Shown here in pieces: positions 10,905 to 21,360 of a stretch of 64,000 bases of DNA. This DNA comes from Saccharum officinarum. Lineage: Eukaryota; Streptophyta; Magnoliopsida; Poales; Poaceae. The stretch spans positions 7,901,831 to 7,965,830 of the forward strand of contig CM036231.1 of NCBI GenBank assembly GCA_020631735.1, in the 5' to 3' direction. Position numbers and translations under genes: made by a program. Every line of letters starts with the position of its first letter. Positions within the stretch are counted from its first letter, which is position 1. Below the pieces are notes generated by a model. That model worked only from the letters and a program-made list of their open reading frames with translations, was not told the DNA's origin and searched no databases.

Positions 10905-12775
10905 GTAGCTAAAGAAGAGTCTTAGAGAGGCTGAATCAATAAGTTTGACTACTGATCTGTGGACATCCAATCAGAATGTTCAGTACATATGTTTGGTGGC
11001 ACATTACATAGATAGTGATTGGGTTTTGCAATGCCGTGTTCTTAACTTTATTAAGTTAGATCCTCCCCACACTGGTTTGGCGATAGCTCATGCTGTTTTT
11101 GAATGTTTGGTGGAATGGAAAATAGAAGATAAGGTTATGTCACTCACGCTTGATAATGCTTCAAATAATGATACTACTACTACAAATTTGTCAGCCAAGC
11201 TACTTGCTAGAAAGAATGGCCAGTTTGATCCTAAATATTTTCATGTTCGTTGTGCTGCTCACATAGTGAATTTGGTTGTTAGTGATGGTATAGACCAAAT
11301 AGAAGGTCTCATAAGTGACCTAAGGAATACTATGAAATATTTCGAGAGGTCTCCAAGTCGCATGTACAAATTTGTAGAGGTTTGCAATGAGTATGCTATT
11401 AAAGTTGAGAAATGTTTGTCTCTTGATGTTAAAACAAGGTGAAACTCAACATATAAAATGCTAGACATTTGCATTGAGTATAGGGCTGCATTTGGTTATT
11501 ATGCTCAAGTAGACCAGAACTATACATGGAAACTTACAGAATCTGAATGGAACATATATGAGAGGATTAGATCAATTCTAGGAGAGATGGCTGGAGCAAC
11601 CACTGCATTTTCAGGATCAGTTTACCCTACTGCTAATGTCTTCTACCCTTACATTTTGAAAGTCAAGCTTGCATTGTTAAAGGCAAAAAATTCTAAGGAC
11701 ACATATTTGAAGAAAATGAGTGCCGCAACGTTAGACAAATTTAATAAATATTAGGAAGTGAAGAACAATGTCATGGTTATTGCTACGATCCTCGACCCTA
11801 GGTTCAAAATGAGATACATTCAGTTCTGTTTTAGTGAGCTTTATGACTCCTCAAAGTGTGAAGAAGAGGTTGCTGATATAAACAAAGAGTTAGAAGAGTT
11901 GTATAAGAAGCATGAGTTGGAGCAATGCCGAAAAATAGGTGGCAGTGGTAGCTCAACCACTCAATCATCCTCATCATCAAAGGAAACAACCAGCTCAGTG
12001 GCTTGTCTTGTTTCAAGTGAATTTCAGTCCTTTTTAGAGTCGAGTGCTTCAGAAAGTTCAAAATATGAGTTACTTATCTACCTAGATGAAGCAAACCATC
12101 CTTTACATGATAATAATTTCAACTTACTCCACTATTGGAAGGTGAATGCTGTTAGATTTCTTATTATGTCTAGTATGACAAGGAGATTCTTAGCTGTCCT
12201 AGCTAGCAGTGTATCTTCTGAGTCTACTTTCAGTTGTGGAGGTAGAATTCTTGATGACTATAAAAGTTCTTTGAAGCCAGCGCCAGTTCAAGCGCCAGTT
12301 TGTGCATCTAGTTGGATACGAGGTTCTAAAAGCCCTCTTGTTCTTCTGGTATGTGATGCTTAGTCTATTTTTCAATTCAGAGGCGGAACCAGGGGGCTAG
12401 CAGGGGCCGTGGGCCCCAAGCACAGTAGACTCATTTAAATACCTATATAAATATTTGTATTTATAGTACAAAAAATATTAATTTCACCTATTTTTTATTA
12501 AAATATGATGATTTTGGTTAGAAATAGTGTAGATTTTTTTGAAAATATGTTGAAATATATAATTATGTATATTTTATCACACTAAAAAAACGATTACATT
12601 TGTTCGGCCCCCCTTAATCAAAATCACTGGTTTCACCACAAATTTCCCCAAAGTTTGTGTATGTAAATATGTAATGCTTAATTCTTTTACTATTCTTTTA
12701 CAGGGAGAAGATGGTGATGACGGTGACATTGATAGTGTGGAGTTTCCCAGCAGCGTGGTGGAAAGCAACCAGTAA
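10905..12775 (+). pseudogene. hAT-family transposase, truncated, two nonsense codons
   Basis: Coding similarity begins just after a TAG at about 10902, at LTTDLWTSNQN, so the BED finger and N-terminus are absent. The frame then covers the RNase H-like catalytic region (TLDNASNND, HVRCAAHIVNLVV) and is interrupted by TGA at 11440-11442, where the family has the W of TRWNST, and by TAG at 11752-11754 after NKY. It continues through NNVMVIATILDPRFKM to the C-terminal dimerisation domain (LLHYWKVNAVRFL, SSVSSESTFSCGGRILDDYKSSL). A GT donor at 12349 and TTTTACAG acceptor at 12703 define a 355-bp intron. The last exon, 12704-12775, encodes an acidic stretch then VEFPSSVVESNQ and stops with TAA. Both nonsense codons fit W-to-stop transitions. 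Confidence 0.85.
12376..12640. repeat. Possible small insertion in the transposase intron
   Basis: The left edge CAGAGGCGGAACCAGGGGGC and the right edge GGCCCCCCTTAATCAAAATC ACTGGTTT look like degenerate inverted termini (GGAACCAGGGGG against CCCCCC...CTGGTTT) around an AT-rich core. This resembles a small non-autonomous DNA element within the intron. No clear target duplication was found. Confidence 0.3.
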
Positions 12776-13228
12776 GTCTATTGTAGAGTGTTCAGCAGTG
12801 TGGTAGAAATCATATTTTTATTCTCACTTGATGTGTTGTTCACATACAGGTAACAAGCTACAAGGGAGAAGAGAATTAGGGACCTGTTGGCTGCGCCCCA
12901 TCCCCAGGGCTGCTTCTGACTTGCTTTCGGTGTCAATTGGCATGCTGCTGCTGTGCTGTAACAGCATTACAACAAACCTATGTATATATTTGCTATAGAC
13001 CTGATCACACTAGATATTGCTCGTTTAGTTTGCTTCGTTCTTGAATTCTATATGGATGAATGAAATCCTTCGATGGATGATGTTGTAAACTGTATGAGTA
13101 TGACTATCTTGGACTCATGGTTATGGTCATGGTGGGCTGGCTAGACAAAAACTCTAGTTCGATTTGTCGAATTGTGGATCAATCAATGGATGGATTATAT
13201 TCTTCATTGTTAAATTTATAAGTACTTT

Positions 13229-13468
13229 GTTTAGTTCATTTTAAGTATGCATGTGATGTGTTTGTTGCTCACTTGCTATTATAAATTTATAATCTCTCTC
13301 TGTATTGTGTTTTTATGATTTGGCTCATGAGCCAAATGAGCTAGCTCGAGCTTTCTAGCGAGTCGAGCCGAGCTAGTCTGCTGGCTCGTTTGTATAACGA
13401 GCCGAGCTGAGCCAAAATGTTAATGATCCGAGCTGTAACGAGCCAAGCTGGCTCGATATCTAGACCTA
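13229..13468 (-). repeat. hAT right terminal inverted repeat
   Basis: Inverted partner of 10636-10878. It has the same AT-rich inner block and GAGCC/GGCTC-rich outer block, ending CTCGATATCTAGACCTA at 13468. Confidence 0.85.
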
Positions 13469-14439
13469 GCTACGGCAAAGGATGAGGAGCGCGGAAGAGG
13501 TAAGGGTGAAAAGAAGGAAGCGAAGGGATACATTTTTTTAATTTGCATGCAGGCAGGAGCAAGTGGTGGGGGTGAAAAAGCCGTCCGACATTTGTACGGT
13601 CCACGACACGTAGCATTTCCGTTCACTAATAGTCGACATATTCATGAATAATTGATTTAATGATTTTTTTCGAAGACTCAACAAGAGAATTGCTGAGTAA
13701 ATTTATTAGAGAGCAAACAAAGAAAAATCAAACAAAGGACAACAAGACGACAGACAGCTAAGAGGAAGGGCACACTATCATTTCATGACTAGTAGGAACC
13801 AGCGCAACTGCGCGGGCTAGCAAGCATTACAATGTGCAATGTTTTTATTATAAAATACAATTATGTTTGTTTAAGTCGGAAAATAAAACCTCTTGAGTTG
13901 TTGCTTGTGGTTTGCCAATTTGTGATATATATAGGCATGTAGAAGAATCCAGCATCTCAAACTGAAGCTGTACGGGGTAGGAAGCTTGGTATGAAAATCC
14001 ATATTCATGCTACATGGATCAGGCTAGGGAACTTGTTATGAAAATCCATAGTCATGCTACATGGATCAGGGTCTTTTCCTCGGAATTTTTGGAGTTGAGT
14101 GTTCAACTGTTGGATGCACAGTTTCAGATTATAATGCACATACACCAATTTGTGCAGCCTATCATTGCCTGAACCATTTCTTCTTCTTGCATGGAGCAAA
14201 GCAAATGCGCTCCATCTTCTTTGACAGACACCTGATGATATGCATTGTGGGGCAATATGTAATTCAGGACACTGCCCTGCATAAGAACATCACCAGTCAG
14301 CTGCAAATAATTTTAAAAAGTTAATCTGTAGCATCTTACAGAGGACGATCACCATTTGACAATTTATTTGAGAGATCTTAGTCGCAGACTGACAGTAGTA
14401 ACAGCAGATGAATACCTGCGATGTTTGTGACATCTACTG
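13469..14439. other. Intergenic, no gene recognised
   Basis: Mixed AT-rich sequence. One local tandem duplication is visible: ATGAAAATCCATA plus TTCATGCTACATGGATCAGG starts at 13991 and again at 14038 (47-bp period). No open frame here resembles a protein I know. Confidence 0.5.
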
Positions 14440-14570
14440 CTGATCACCGAGGTTTTTTTTTTTGTGACTTAAAGCGTTCCATTGCCGGGATTTGAACCCG
14501 GGTCGCCTGGGTGAAAGCCAGGTATCCTAACCGGACTAGACGACAATGGATTCATCTGATCACCGAGGTT
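14440..14570 (-). mobile_element. Retroposed tRNA-Glu with poly(A) tail and 15-bp target duplication
   Basis: The same 15-mer, CTGATCACCGAGGTT, occurs at 14440-14454 and 14556-14570. Between them on the minus strand are 5 nt of leader, a complete tRNA-Glu, a 14-nt trailer and a run of 9-11 A (T run at 14453-14463 on the plus strand). Flanking direct repeats plus a 3' poly(A) are the signature of LINE-type target-primed reverse transcription. The unit is a very simple SINE-like retroposon made of one tRNA transcript. Confidence 0.85.
14478..14550 (-). tRNA. tRNA-Glu (anticodon TTC), retroposed copy
   Basis: 73 nt read on the minus strand. The 7-bp acceptor stem TCCATTG/CAATGGA pairs perfectly, the anticodon stem CCTGG/CCAGG is perfect around loop CTTTCAC (anticodon at 14513-14515), and the T arm has loop TTCAAAT between CCGGG/CCCGG. 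Sequence and anticodon give tRNA-Glu(UUC). No T4 run follows within 20 nt on the minus strand, where it has poly(A) instead. Internal A and B boxes are present, but proper Pol III termination is doubtful. It may therefore be a structurally intact but poorly expressed copy. Confidence 0.85.
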
Positions 14571-15528
14571 CTGCATCTCCAAATAACCCTCTCAGAGCTA
14601 GGCAGCGGGCAGCATGTAACTATTGAATGTTAACACATTCATTAATTTTCCTTATAAGTAGTGTTAAAAGTTCATCCTGACATAAAAAAAAGAGCATCAG
14701 CAAAGATAGAAAAACAGACCAGCAGCCAAGCAGCGAGGGAAAAGAGCACGTCATTGTTGTTTAAAAAATGTTTTCACTCTAATATTACATCATGTGCAAA
14801 TAGCATCATCAGTAGCAATGAAGCATCAGAAATGAAGATCAGTAATAACCCATAATATTGCTTTGAAAACTCCATTTGTAAAGGTGAAGCATAGGTGTGG
14901 AAATCATGTATACTGGATTAATCACATGTAGGATCTAAATTTTGCATCAGCCAAATCACTGACCGCACCAAACGTTGATACTAATATTTTTCAGAGATCT
15001 TGGAACTGCACAATGGTCTTGAATAAGTCGAGTACATGTTACATAATTGGATATTATTTGTTATAACTGAACCTTTGGCACCTTTTTTTTCATGATTGCA
15101 CAAAGTTAGATTCAGTAGCTGAATCTCAGTTCAGCCGTTCAAACGAAAGGTCTATCGGTACTGCAGATAGCATGGAACTGAATTAACTTGCAAAACATGG
15201 CATCCTAGCCCTGAGCAACAATTGTGCATCGGTATTTCGCGGTATACCGTGGAGAGGGCCTACACAATTCATGCCATCTTTTAATGTGTTGGACGTTGAC
15301 TTTTTGTTGTAACTTGTAGAAGTAATCTGTAAACTGAGAAGCCCTGCTCTTTGACTCTCTGCCACAACTTACCTCAGAACTCTGATATATGACATGGAAA
15401 AAAATATATTTTATAACATATGAAACCTAAAACACAGAATCATTTTTCTCTGCTTGTATAAATGGTCTCCCTGTAGTGAATTCTAAATTGTTTTCTTATT
15501 TTATATTACAAATTTAAACTCAAACAAA
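14571..15528. other. Intergenic, no gene recognised
   Basis: AT-rich DNA. Short open frames occur on both strands, but none has recognisable domains or similarity to neighbours. Confidence 0.45.
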
Positions 15529-16032
15529 TTGTTTTCACGACTGTGTAGGCAGCATGCTATTTTCTCGTCTCTTTTTTTTTCTGGTTTGGCATTCCATCGA
15601 GGGACCGAAAGGCAGAAGACAGCAAGGCGAAAGAGAACAGAGATTGAAGACCTTACCGTGTATGGGGAGGAGGAAGAACGCGTAGCAGTCGCGATCCCAA
15701 CGCCGTCGGAGTGGAAGAAAGAGGGCAATTCCGGTGTACCGTGGCAAGCAGCTGTTACGGAGGTGAAGATGGCAGAAGAGGGCGTTGTACCGTGGCAAGC
15801 AGCCGTTACGGAGGTGGAGATGACAGAAGAGGGCGTATGTAGAGGTGGATCTGGCGCGAATGTTGTCCCTCCGGCTGGCGCGGGCGTGAAGCCGGTGGAG
15901 AAGGGCGGCGGCGGCGGACCCCTGCCGTGTGAGGCTTCCGGCAAGGGTTACATCCTTTCGTTTGTGGCCTTTAGCGGCCGCTGGACGGGCAGGCGTGTCC
16001 GCGGTTGTTGGCAATGGTGCAGGCGTCAGTAG
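15529..16032 (+). CDS. Hypothetical 167-aa frame with a 17-residue duplication
   Basis: Not recognised. The frame contains two consecutive 17-residue units (VPWQAAVTEVKMAEEGV, then VPWQAAVTEVEMTEEGV) from a 51-bp tandem duplication at 15733-15834, followed by Gly-rich sequence. The opposite strand is also open here, as expected for GC-rich DNA. It could be a fragment of a 5' exon of a lost gene or plain non-coding sequence, and I give it low weight. Confidence 0.2.
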   Translation: MFSRLCRQHAIFSSLFFSGLAFHRGTERQKTARRKRTEIEDLTVYGEEEERVAVAIPTPSEWKKEGNSGVPWQAAVTEVKMAEEGVVPWQAAVTEVEMTEEGVCRGGSGANVVPPAGAGVKPVEKGGGGGPLPCEASGKGYILSFVAFSGRWTGRRVRGCWQWCRRQ

Positions 16033-16255
16033 CCAGCGGCGCCCATCACCTCCTTAGGATGTGAGGCGAGGAAGGGGAGGGAGTCGGCGATGGGCACGGC
16101 TAGCGTGGTGGGGCGTTGCAGCAGGGACGATCGGAGTTACGGTGGCGCTAGCAGGGGTGGGGAGTGACGCGGAGGGAACGCAGGTCTACCTACGACTGCA
16201 ATGCCGTGGCACAGTGGGCAGGCTGGGGCGGCGGAGGGCACCGGGGCGTTGCGAG

Positions 16256-16760
16256 TAGGGATGAAAACACACGGAAATGGAGGGGAAAACCCTCTCCCAT
16301 TTCAATTTCTATATTTTTAGCGGAAACGGGACCAGAATCGGAAAAAAACAGAATTAAAAACGGATGATGGTATATGGAAATACGAAAACGGACAAATACA
16401 GATGAAGAGCTGGAAAATTAAGTTAGAATAACATGATTAAATTTTCTCAAGTATACCTAAATAAAGTGACAAAATAATATATATGTACGAAGTTACCGGT
16501 CCAATATTCTCTAGCACGCCATGTTAACATGCATAATTGGTGATTAGTAGTTTTATGAACATATCAAATTCTCTAGACATATCTCGCATATATTGAAAAC
16601 GGGATGAAAAACGGAATAAATACGGGTCAAATCCGGATGAAAACGGGATCCCACAAAAATAGACGAAAAAACCGAAACAGGATCCTACAAATACGGAAAT
16701 AGACGGAACAAAGTAGAAAACTTGTTGGAATGATATTTTTTCCGTCCGTTTTCGAGTCTA
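16256..16760. mobile_element. hAT-type MITE-like element (about 505 bp), degenerate
   Basis: The left end is TAGGGATGAAAACACACGGA, and the right end read inward is TAGACTCGAAAACGGACGGA, a family relative of the 17461-17736 element (TAGGAATGAAAACGG). The interior is full of AAACGG/GGAAA units. No matching 8-bp duplication was found, so it is probably old. Confidence 0.55.
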
Positions 16761-17452
16761 GGGAGGTGCGGAGGGCGGCAGAGGACACCAGGTAGCGAAC
16801 GACGCCGTGTCGTCGAAGGTTCACGAGTCGCAATTTTTTTTAATCCCTGCTGCCCCTACGGGAGGGATGCCGGAGTCTGAAGTGGAGGCGGCGATCTGTA
16901 GACTGTTGATGGCAAATCAAGCGGGCAAGAATAAGAGGCGACGTGGCACGTTGTGGGATTAAATAGGTGAGTATAGGAATAAGGGTAAGGTATAGATTTG
17001 ACAGCATTATTTTTTTTAATATTAGACGGTATATCCTTTAAGGCTTTAACGGTGAGACATCTACTGTGATTTCGTTACTAATATTGAAATTAGCATAAGT
17101 CAGTGTACATGAATGCTAAGGACCAGAGCACTTTATTAATATCAATGTCGGTAGAGTAATGCATATATGCAGACGATCTGAACACGACGTCATGCTATGT
17201 TTGGAGCATGCTAACGATCAGAGCGCTTTTTAATCTCAAAATCGGTGGAGTAATACATATACACGGACGATCTGACTATCTGAGGACGACGGGACACAAC
17301 CACTTTACCTCAGTGTTTGCAAGCGAATGGAATGTCTGAATGATCTCGTAAACCTGACTAAGCTGGATCAATCGGGCCGGGAAAAACCAGACCCATTTTA
17401 TGGTCTGAACATAGCTTGAGCCCCGACTTCAGGTCGGATTTTTTGGCCCGTG
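16761..17452. other. Intergenic, no gene recognised
   Basis: No convincing reading frame. The two halves of about 17080-17290 share related phrases (the GGACCAGAGCAC/GATCAGAGCGC and GTCGGTAGAGTAATGCATAT/ATCGGTGGAGTAATACATAT pairs), which suggests an old tandem duplication of roughly 110 bp. Confidence 0.4.
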
Positions 17453-17460
17453 CTCCCAAG

Positions 17461-17736
17461 TAGGAATGAAAACGGATTGGATACGGACGGATATGACTGA
17501 TATCGTATGTGTTTTTATATTTATGTCCGGATTCGGATTCGAATACGGATAGTATAAAAAATGTCGGATAGAATACGATTGGGTATCGACATCATAAATA
17601 TGTGATTTAAATATTCGGATACGAATACGGTATCGGATGTTAAATATCCAAACTCGGATACGGACGGATTAAAACCCCTCTAAACGGATTTGGTATCGAA
17701 TACGGTCGGAAAATATCCGTACCGTTTTCATCCCTA
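17461..17736. mobile_element. hAT MITE (276 bp) with perfect 8-bp target duplication
   Basis: The ends TAGGAATGAAAACGG and CCGTTTTCATCCCTA form terminal inverted repeats. The element is flanked by CTCCCAAG at 17453-17460 and again at 17737-17744, the 8-bp duplication expected of hAT insertion. The interior repeats GGATACGGA/CGGATACG-type motifs and has no coding capacity. Confidence 0.9.
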
Positions 17737-18234
17737 CTCCCAAGGGATACGCCTAGACAGTCTAGCCATAGCAAGGAAAGCTGGCGATTCAGGGAGAGTA
17801 TTTCTTAGGTTTTCTAGTATTTTGGTTGAGTCAGATTTTAAGTTAGGTCCAGAACTGTAGTTCGTGCTTGATCTAATAGTTGTTCTCGGTCAAAAAAAGA
17901 ATCATGTCCTGAGTCCATCTAAAACACTGGTCAGAACAGTTTTTCTCCAACGTTTCGAGTCAAGTTGGTAGGCCCATAAACCTACGATCAGGTCGACTTG
18001 CGTAGACTGGCGGAATAGGTGAACGGCGCCGGTGTAGCCGCCGGCATTCAGTAAGCCGGATGTCAGAAGCACACATGGAGTCGGAACGCAGGCAAGGCAG
18101 CAAGAGCGCAACCACCTCGGCAACTTGGCAACTTGCGGTTGATCAACACAAGAAAACACCGGAACAGACGCGACAACGCAACCACCTCGGTAGTATATTG
18201 CTACAATTTGGGATCTTAACGTGTACTAAATCAG

Positions 18235-19782
18235 TCATGCGGCAGCGCCACGTGCTGTGCCCGGCGCGAAACGATGGACGAGATCCAGCAGGTTAGCGTG
18301 CGACGACCCGCCCACCAGCACGGCGGCCGCCGCCTTGGCCGCCAGCGCGCTCGCCCGCCGCCTCCTCTCCTCGGCCTCCTCGCCGCCCCCCATGACGCTG
18401 CGCACGGCGTCCTCCACCACGTTCCGCCCCACCAGGATCTCCTTCTTCACGGCCTGGAACGTCAGCGGTTCCTTCACCCCGACGCTGACGCCGATGCCCA
18501 GCACCTCCACGACCATCTTCTCGTTCAGGAACTGGTCCGAGAAGTGCGGCCACGTGACCATCGGCAGCCCGGCGGCGAAGGCCTCCAGCGTGGAGTTCCA
18601 CCCGCAGTGCGTCACGAACGCGCCCACCGCGTCGTGGGACAGGATCAGCAGCTGCGGCGCCCACCCTCTGATGAGCAGGCAGCGCCCCGCCCCGACACGC
18701 GCCTCCAGCGCGCGCAGGAACTCGCGCACCGTCTCGTCGTACTCGTCGGCCGTGTCCTTCACCGCCCAGACGAACGGGTGCCCCGATACTTCCAGACCGA
18801 GGCCCAGCTCGACGACCTGCTTCGGATCCGCCTGCGCGATGCTCCCGAAGGAGACGTACACGACGGACCTGGGCTCCTTGCCGTCCAGCCACTGGTGGCA
18901 CTCGTCGGGGTCGACGGCGGAGGCCCTCAACCCTCTCGACGCCAGTGTGGACGCCAGTGTCGTGCGGCTCTGGTGGTACGTTGAGACCGGCCCAACGGTC
19001 CAGACCTTCATCTCCCGGGCCGCCGCGTACCCGGCGATGTACTCCGGCTCCAGCTCCAGGAAGGTGTTCACGATGACTCCGTCGGCCTCGGCCCGCGCGC
19101 GCTCGACGTAGTCCGCGAACTCCTCCCACCACGGGATTGGGATCCCCCGGAAGAAGCCTGGCGCCTGCGCCCTCGTCACCACGAACCTTCTCTCCAGGCC
19201 CGGCACGACGACCGGCTCGTTGGAGTCCTTGACGCCGTCGTACGCGTTGAACCTCTCGAGGTTGTGCTGGCACAGGAGGCCGAAGGCGCACATGCTGAAG
19301 AAGCTCAGCCGCGGGACGCCGAGGTTTGCGGCGAGCTCCGTGGTCCATGGGTGGACGAAGTCCGACACGATGCACGTCGGGTACGGTGCGTGAGCGCGGA
19401 GGTAGCTCTCGATCGGCGCGCGGAGGAGCGCCATGGCGCGGTAGTAGTTCCACATGTAATTTGGTGGAACCCTGTCCGCGTCGTCCGCCTCTTCCGGCAG
19501 GCCGGACTCGGCGTAGTCGAGCGGGAACTCGACGAGCTGGACCGGCAGCCCGGTCCGCTGGGCGGACTCGACGGTCCGTCGCACCAGCTCAGCTGTGGAC
19601 GGCGGCGCCACGATGGTGCAGAGCGCGCCGTGGGTGGACAGCAGCAGGGCGGTGTCGACGGCCGGGATGAGGTGACCCTGCTCTCCCAGCGGGACGAACA
19701 CGAAGTGCGCCGCCTTTGAGCGGCCGCCGTCATCCTCCGCGTCTCCCCGGGCAAGGATAGACGCTGGCACTTGGCTCGTCAT
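18235..19782 (-). CDS. UDP-glycosyltransferase, UGT73-like (515 aa)
   Basis: Intact single-exon GT1-family glycosyltransferase, expected to transfer glucose from UDP-glucose to a small hydrophobic acceptor in the cytosol. The N-terminal acceptor domain carries the catalytic His in PLGEQGHLIP (H37) and its Asp partner in IVSDFVHPW (D141). The PSPG donor box spans W374-Q417, with WAPQ, HCGWNS (392-397) and the terminal DQ; Gln at the last position is usual for UDP-glucose users. Length and the HLIP and SFGS motifs fit group D (UGT73); the substrate cannot be read from sequence. The start at 19782 gives a short acidic leader before the first beta strand (AAHFVFVPL). It is divergently oriented from a close paralogue at 22947. 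Confidence 0.93.
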   Translation of the reverse strand: MTSQVPASILARGDAEDDGGRSKAAHFVFVPLGEQGHLIPAVDTALLLSTHGALCTIVAPPSTAELVRRTVESAQRTGLPVQLVEFPLDYAESGLPEEADDADRVPPNYMWNYYRAMALLRAPIESYLRAHAPYPTCIVSDFVHPWTTELAANLGVPRLSFFSMCAFGLLCQHNLERFNAYDGVKDSNEPVVVPGLERRFVVTRAQAPGFFRGIPIPWWEEFADYVERARAEADGVIVNTFLELEPEYIAGYAAAREMKVWTVGPVSTYHQSRTTLASTLASRGLRASAVDPDECHQWLDGKEPRSVVYVSFGSIAQADPKQVVELGLGLEVSGHPFVWAVKDTADEYDETVREFLRALEARVGAGRCLLIRGWAPQLLILSHDAVGAFVTHCGWNSTLEAFAAGLPMVTWPHFSDQFLNEKMVVEVLGIGVSVGVKEPLTFQAVKKEILVGRNVVEDAVRSVMGGGEEAEERRRRASALAAKAAAAVLVGGSSHANLLDLVHRFAPGTARGAAA

Positions 19783-20040
19783 CCCGCTCGTCGTCTTCCC
19801 AAGTGAGCTGTGGTTTTCTTGCCTCTGCCCTCTGGTGTGCTGTAGACTTTAGGTGGATGTGCGTGCCATCTTAAAGGAGATATTCTTTGGATTCCGGTCG
19901 GCAAAAGTTATCTGATGACAGCCAATGAGTGATTTTCAAACTTTGTCAGTTGGATTAGATTGAAAATCATCACTGCCTGCACGGTCAGCGTGAGCATGTG
20001 AGTTACAATCCTGTGTTTTTTTATGGTCCCGTGATGTATA

Positions 20041-20293
20041 CTCCCCCATTAAAAAAAATGTACATACATCTCGTTTTCCAAAAAAGTTACCATTTTTAAG
20101 ATTGGCCTAATATATATAACAATATACTAATAATATGTGTAATAAATATTAGCAAATTAATGGTAGAATATATTTTTTTATAATAAATATATTAAGAGAT
20201 ACCAATGTTTATAAATATTTTCTATAAATCTAGTTAGAACTAAAAAAGTTTAACTCCAAAAAAATGAGATGCACTTATTTTAGAATGGAGAGA
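20041..20293. repeat. MITE-like segment, mariner/Stowaway-type ends
   Basis: The left edge CTCCCCCATTAAAAAAAATG and the right edge CACTTATTTTAGAATGGAGAG are roughly inverted (CTCTCCATTCTAAAATAAGTG) and resemble the common grass CTCCCTCCGT-type MITEs. It follows a TA dinucleotide. Decayed, so low confidence. Confidence 0.4.
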
Positions 20294-21103
20294 ACGGAAA
20301 ATTACCAACTGAGGGCTCATGGTGCATGTGGCATTGTGATATGTTAATTTAGTACTCTCTACATTCCAAATTTTAAGTCGTACTAGTTTTTTTTTTGTTC
20401 TAGTGTAATATTATAACGACCAATAGTTTTCGCCGTCTTTGGGAAAAAAATAAGAAAGCTGCCGAGTCATGATGACATGTGCCAATGGGAGCTAAAGTAG
20501 CTTTGAGTTGGGACCTGGGTTAATCGCTGGAGCTCGCGATTTGTCACGTCTATTAACACAAGGCCATGAAGGCCGAGTATGAGATCAAAAAATGGGGGCA
20601 TAGTTTTTTTTGGAATGTGGTAGGACCTGCCGTTTATATATAAAAAATAGGGGAAGTAACAAGGCCTAGGCTAAAGGAAAAATAAAATCATCACATCACA
20701 CTACAAGGAGGAGAAGAAAAAGGTGTCGAACATCACAGTCTCGTAGTTGGTAGACGAAGAAATTCTAGTACTTTAGTATGTTATATATAAGCTTTCGGTG
20801 GCCCAAATGACTGACATTAAAGTATTTAACTATCTGGATGACCAAGTGTGAGTGCCGGCGTAACTGCGTGGTTGCTCCTGTCTCCTGATACAATTCAACA
20901 TGATTTTGCTAGCTAGTGAAAGTCAATATATCTGGTACGATCTTTGATAGTTCAGATTGTTAATGTTATAATAAGGGCCTGCTCAGTTGTTACGTAGATA
21001 TATACTCTCCTTTTTTGTTCTAAAAAAACTTAAAAGAGTCAAATCAAATAATTTAAATTTATAAAAAATATTAATATTTATAGTACCAAAAAATAGGTAC
21101 TTA

Positions 21104-21360
21104 CTCTCTCCATCTTAAAAATAGAGTCGCTATGAGAATCGTGCTGATCAAACTTTCTTAACTTTGACTAGGTTTGTGAAAAATACATGCAACAATTCTA
21201 TCTCCAAATAAGTTTATTATGAAAGTATATTCAATGATCTACTTAAGGATACTAATTATGTACCATAAATATTAATATTTTGTTAAATATATTTGGTCAA
21301 AGTTAAAAGTTGCTAACTTTTTAAGAAGCGAGAATGACTCTTTTTTTTACAGAGTGAGGG
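21104..21360. repeat. MITE-like segment, mariner/Stowaway-type ends
   Basis: The left edge CTCTCTCCATCTTAAAAATA and GAGTCG pair imperfectly with the right edge GAATGACTCTTTTTTTTACA and GAGTGAGGG. The core contains GGTCAAAGTTAAAAGTTG typical of this grass MITE class. No coding capacity. Confidence 0.45.

Larger units (their letters stand above)
10636..13468 (+). mobile_element. Degenerate hAT transposon with long inverted repeats
   Basis: Bounded by inverted repeats of about 240 bp (10636-10878 and 13229-13468) that start TAGGCCTGGATATCGAGCC on the left and, read inward, TAGGTCTAGATATCGAGCC on the right. The interior encodes a broken hAT transposase. The first 8 bp outside each end (CCCGTTGG and GCTACGGC) do not match, so either the target duplication has decayed or the element was rearranged. 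The zinc-finger N-terminus of the transposase is missing, so it is non-autonomous as it stands. Confidence 0.85.

Noticed and set aside
10628..13476. 8-bp target duplication for the hAT element
   Set aside because: Flanks CCCGTTGG and GCTACGGC do not match; I could not find an alternative boundary with a duplication.
18257..19754. Long frames antisense or out of frame to the UGT genes (also 23094-24416)
   Set aside because: GC-rich third positions create shadow frames; no homology.
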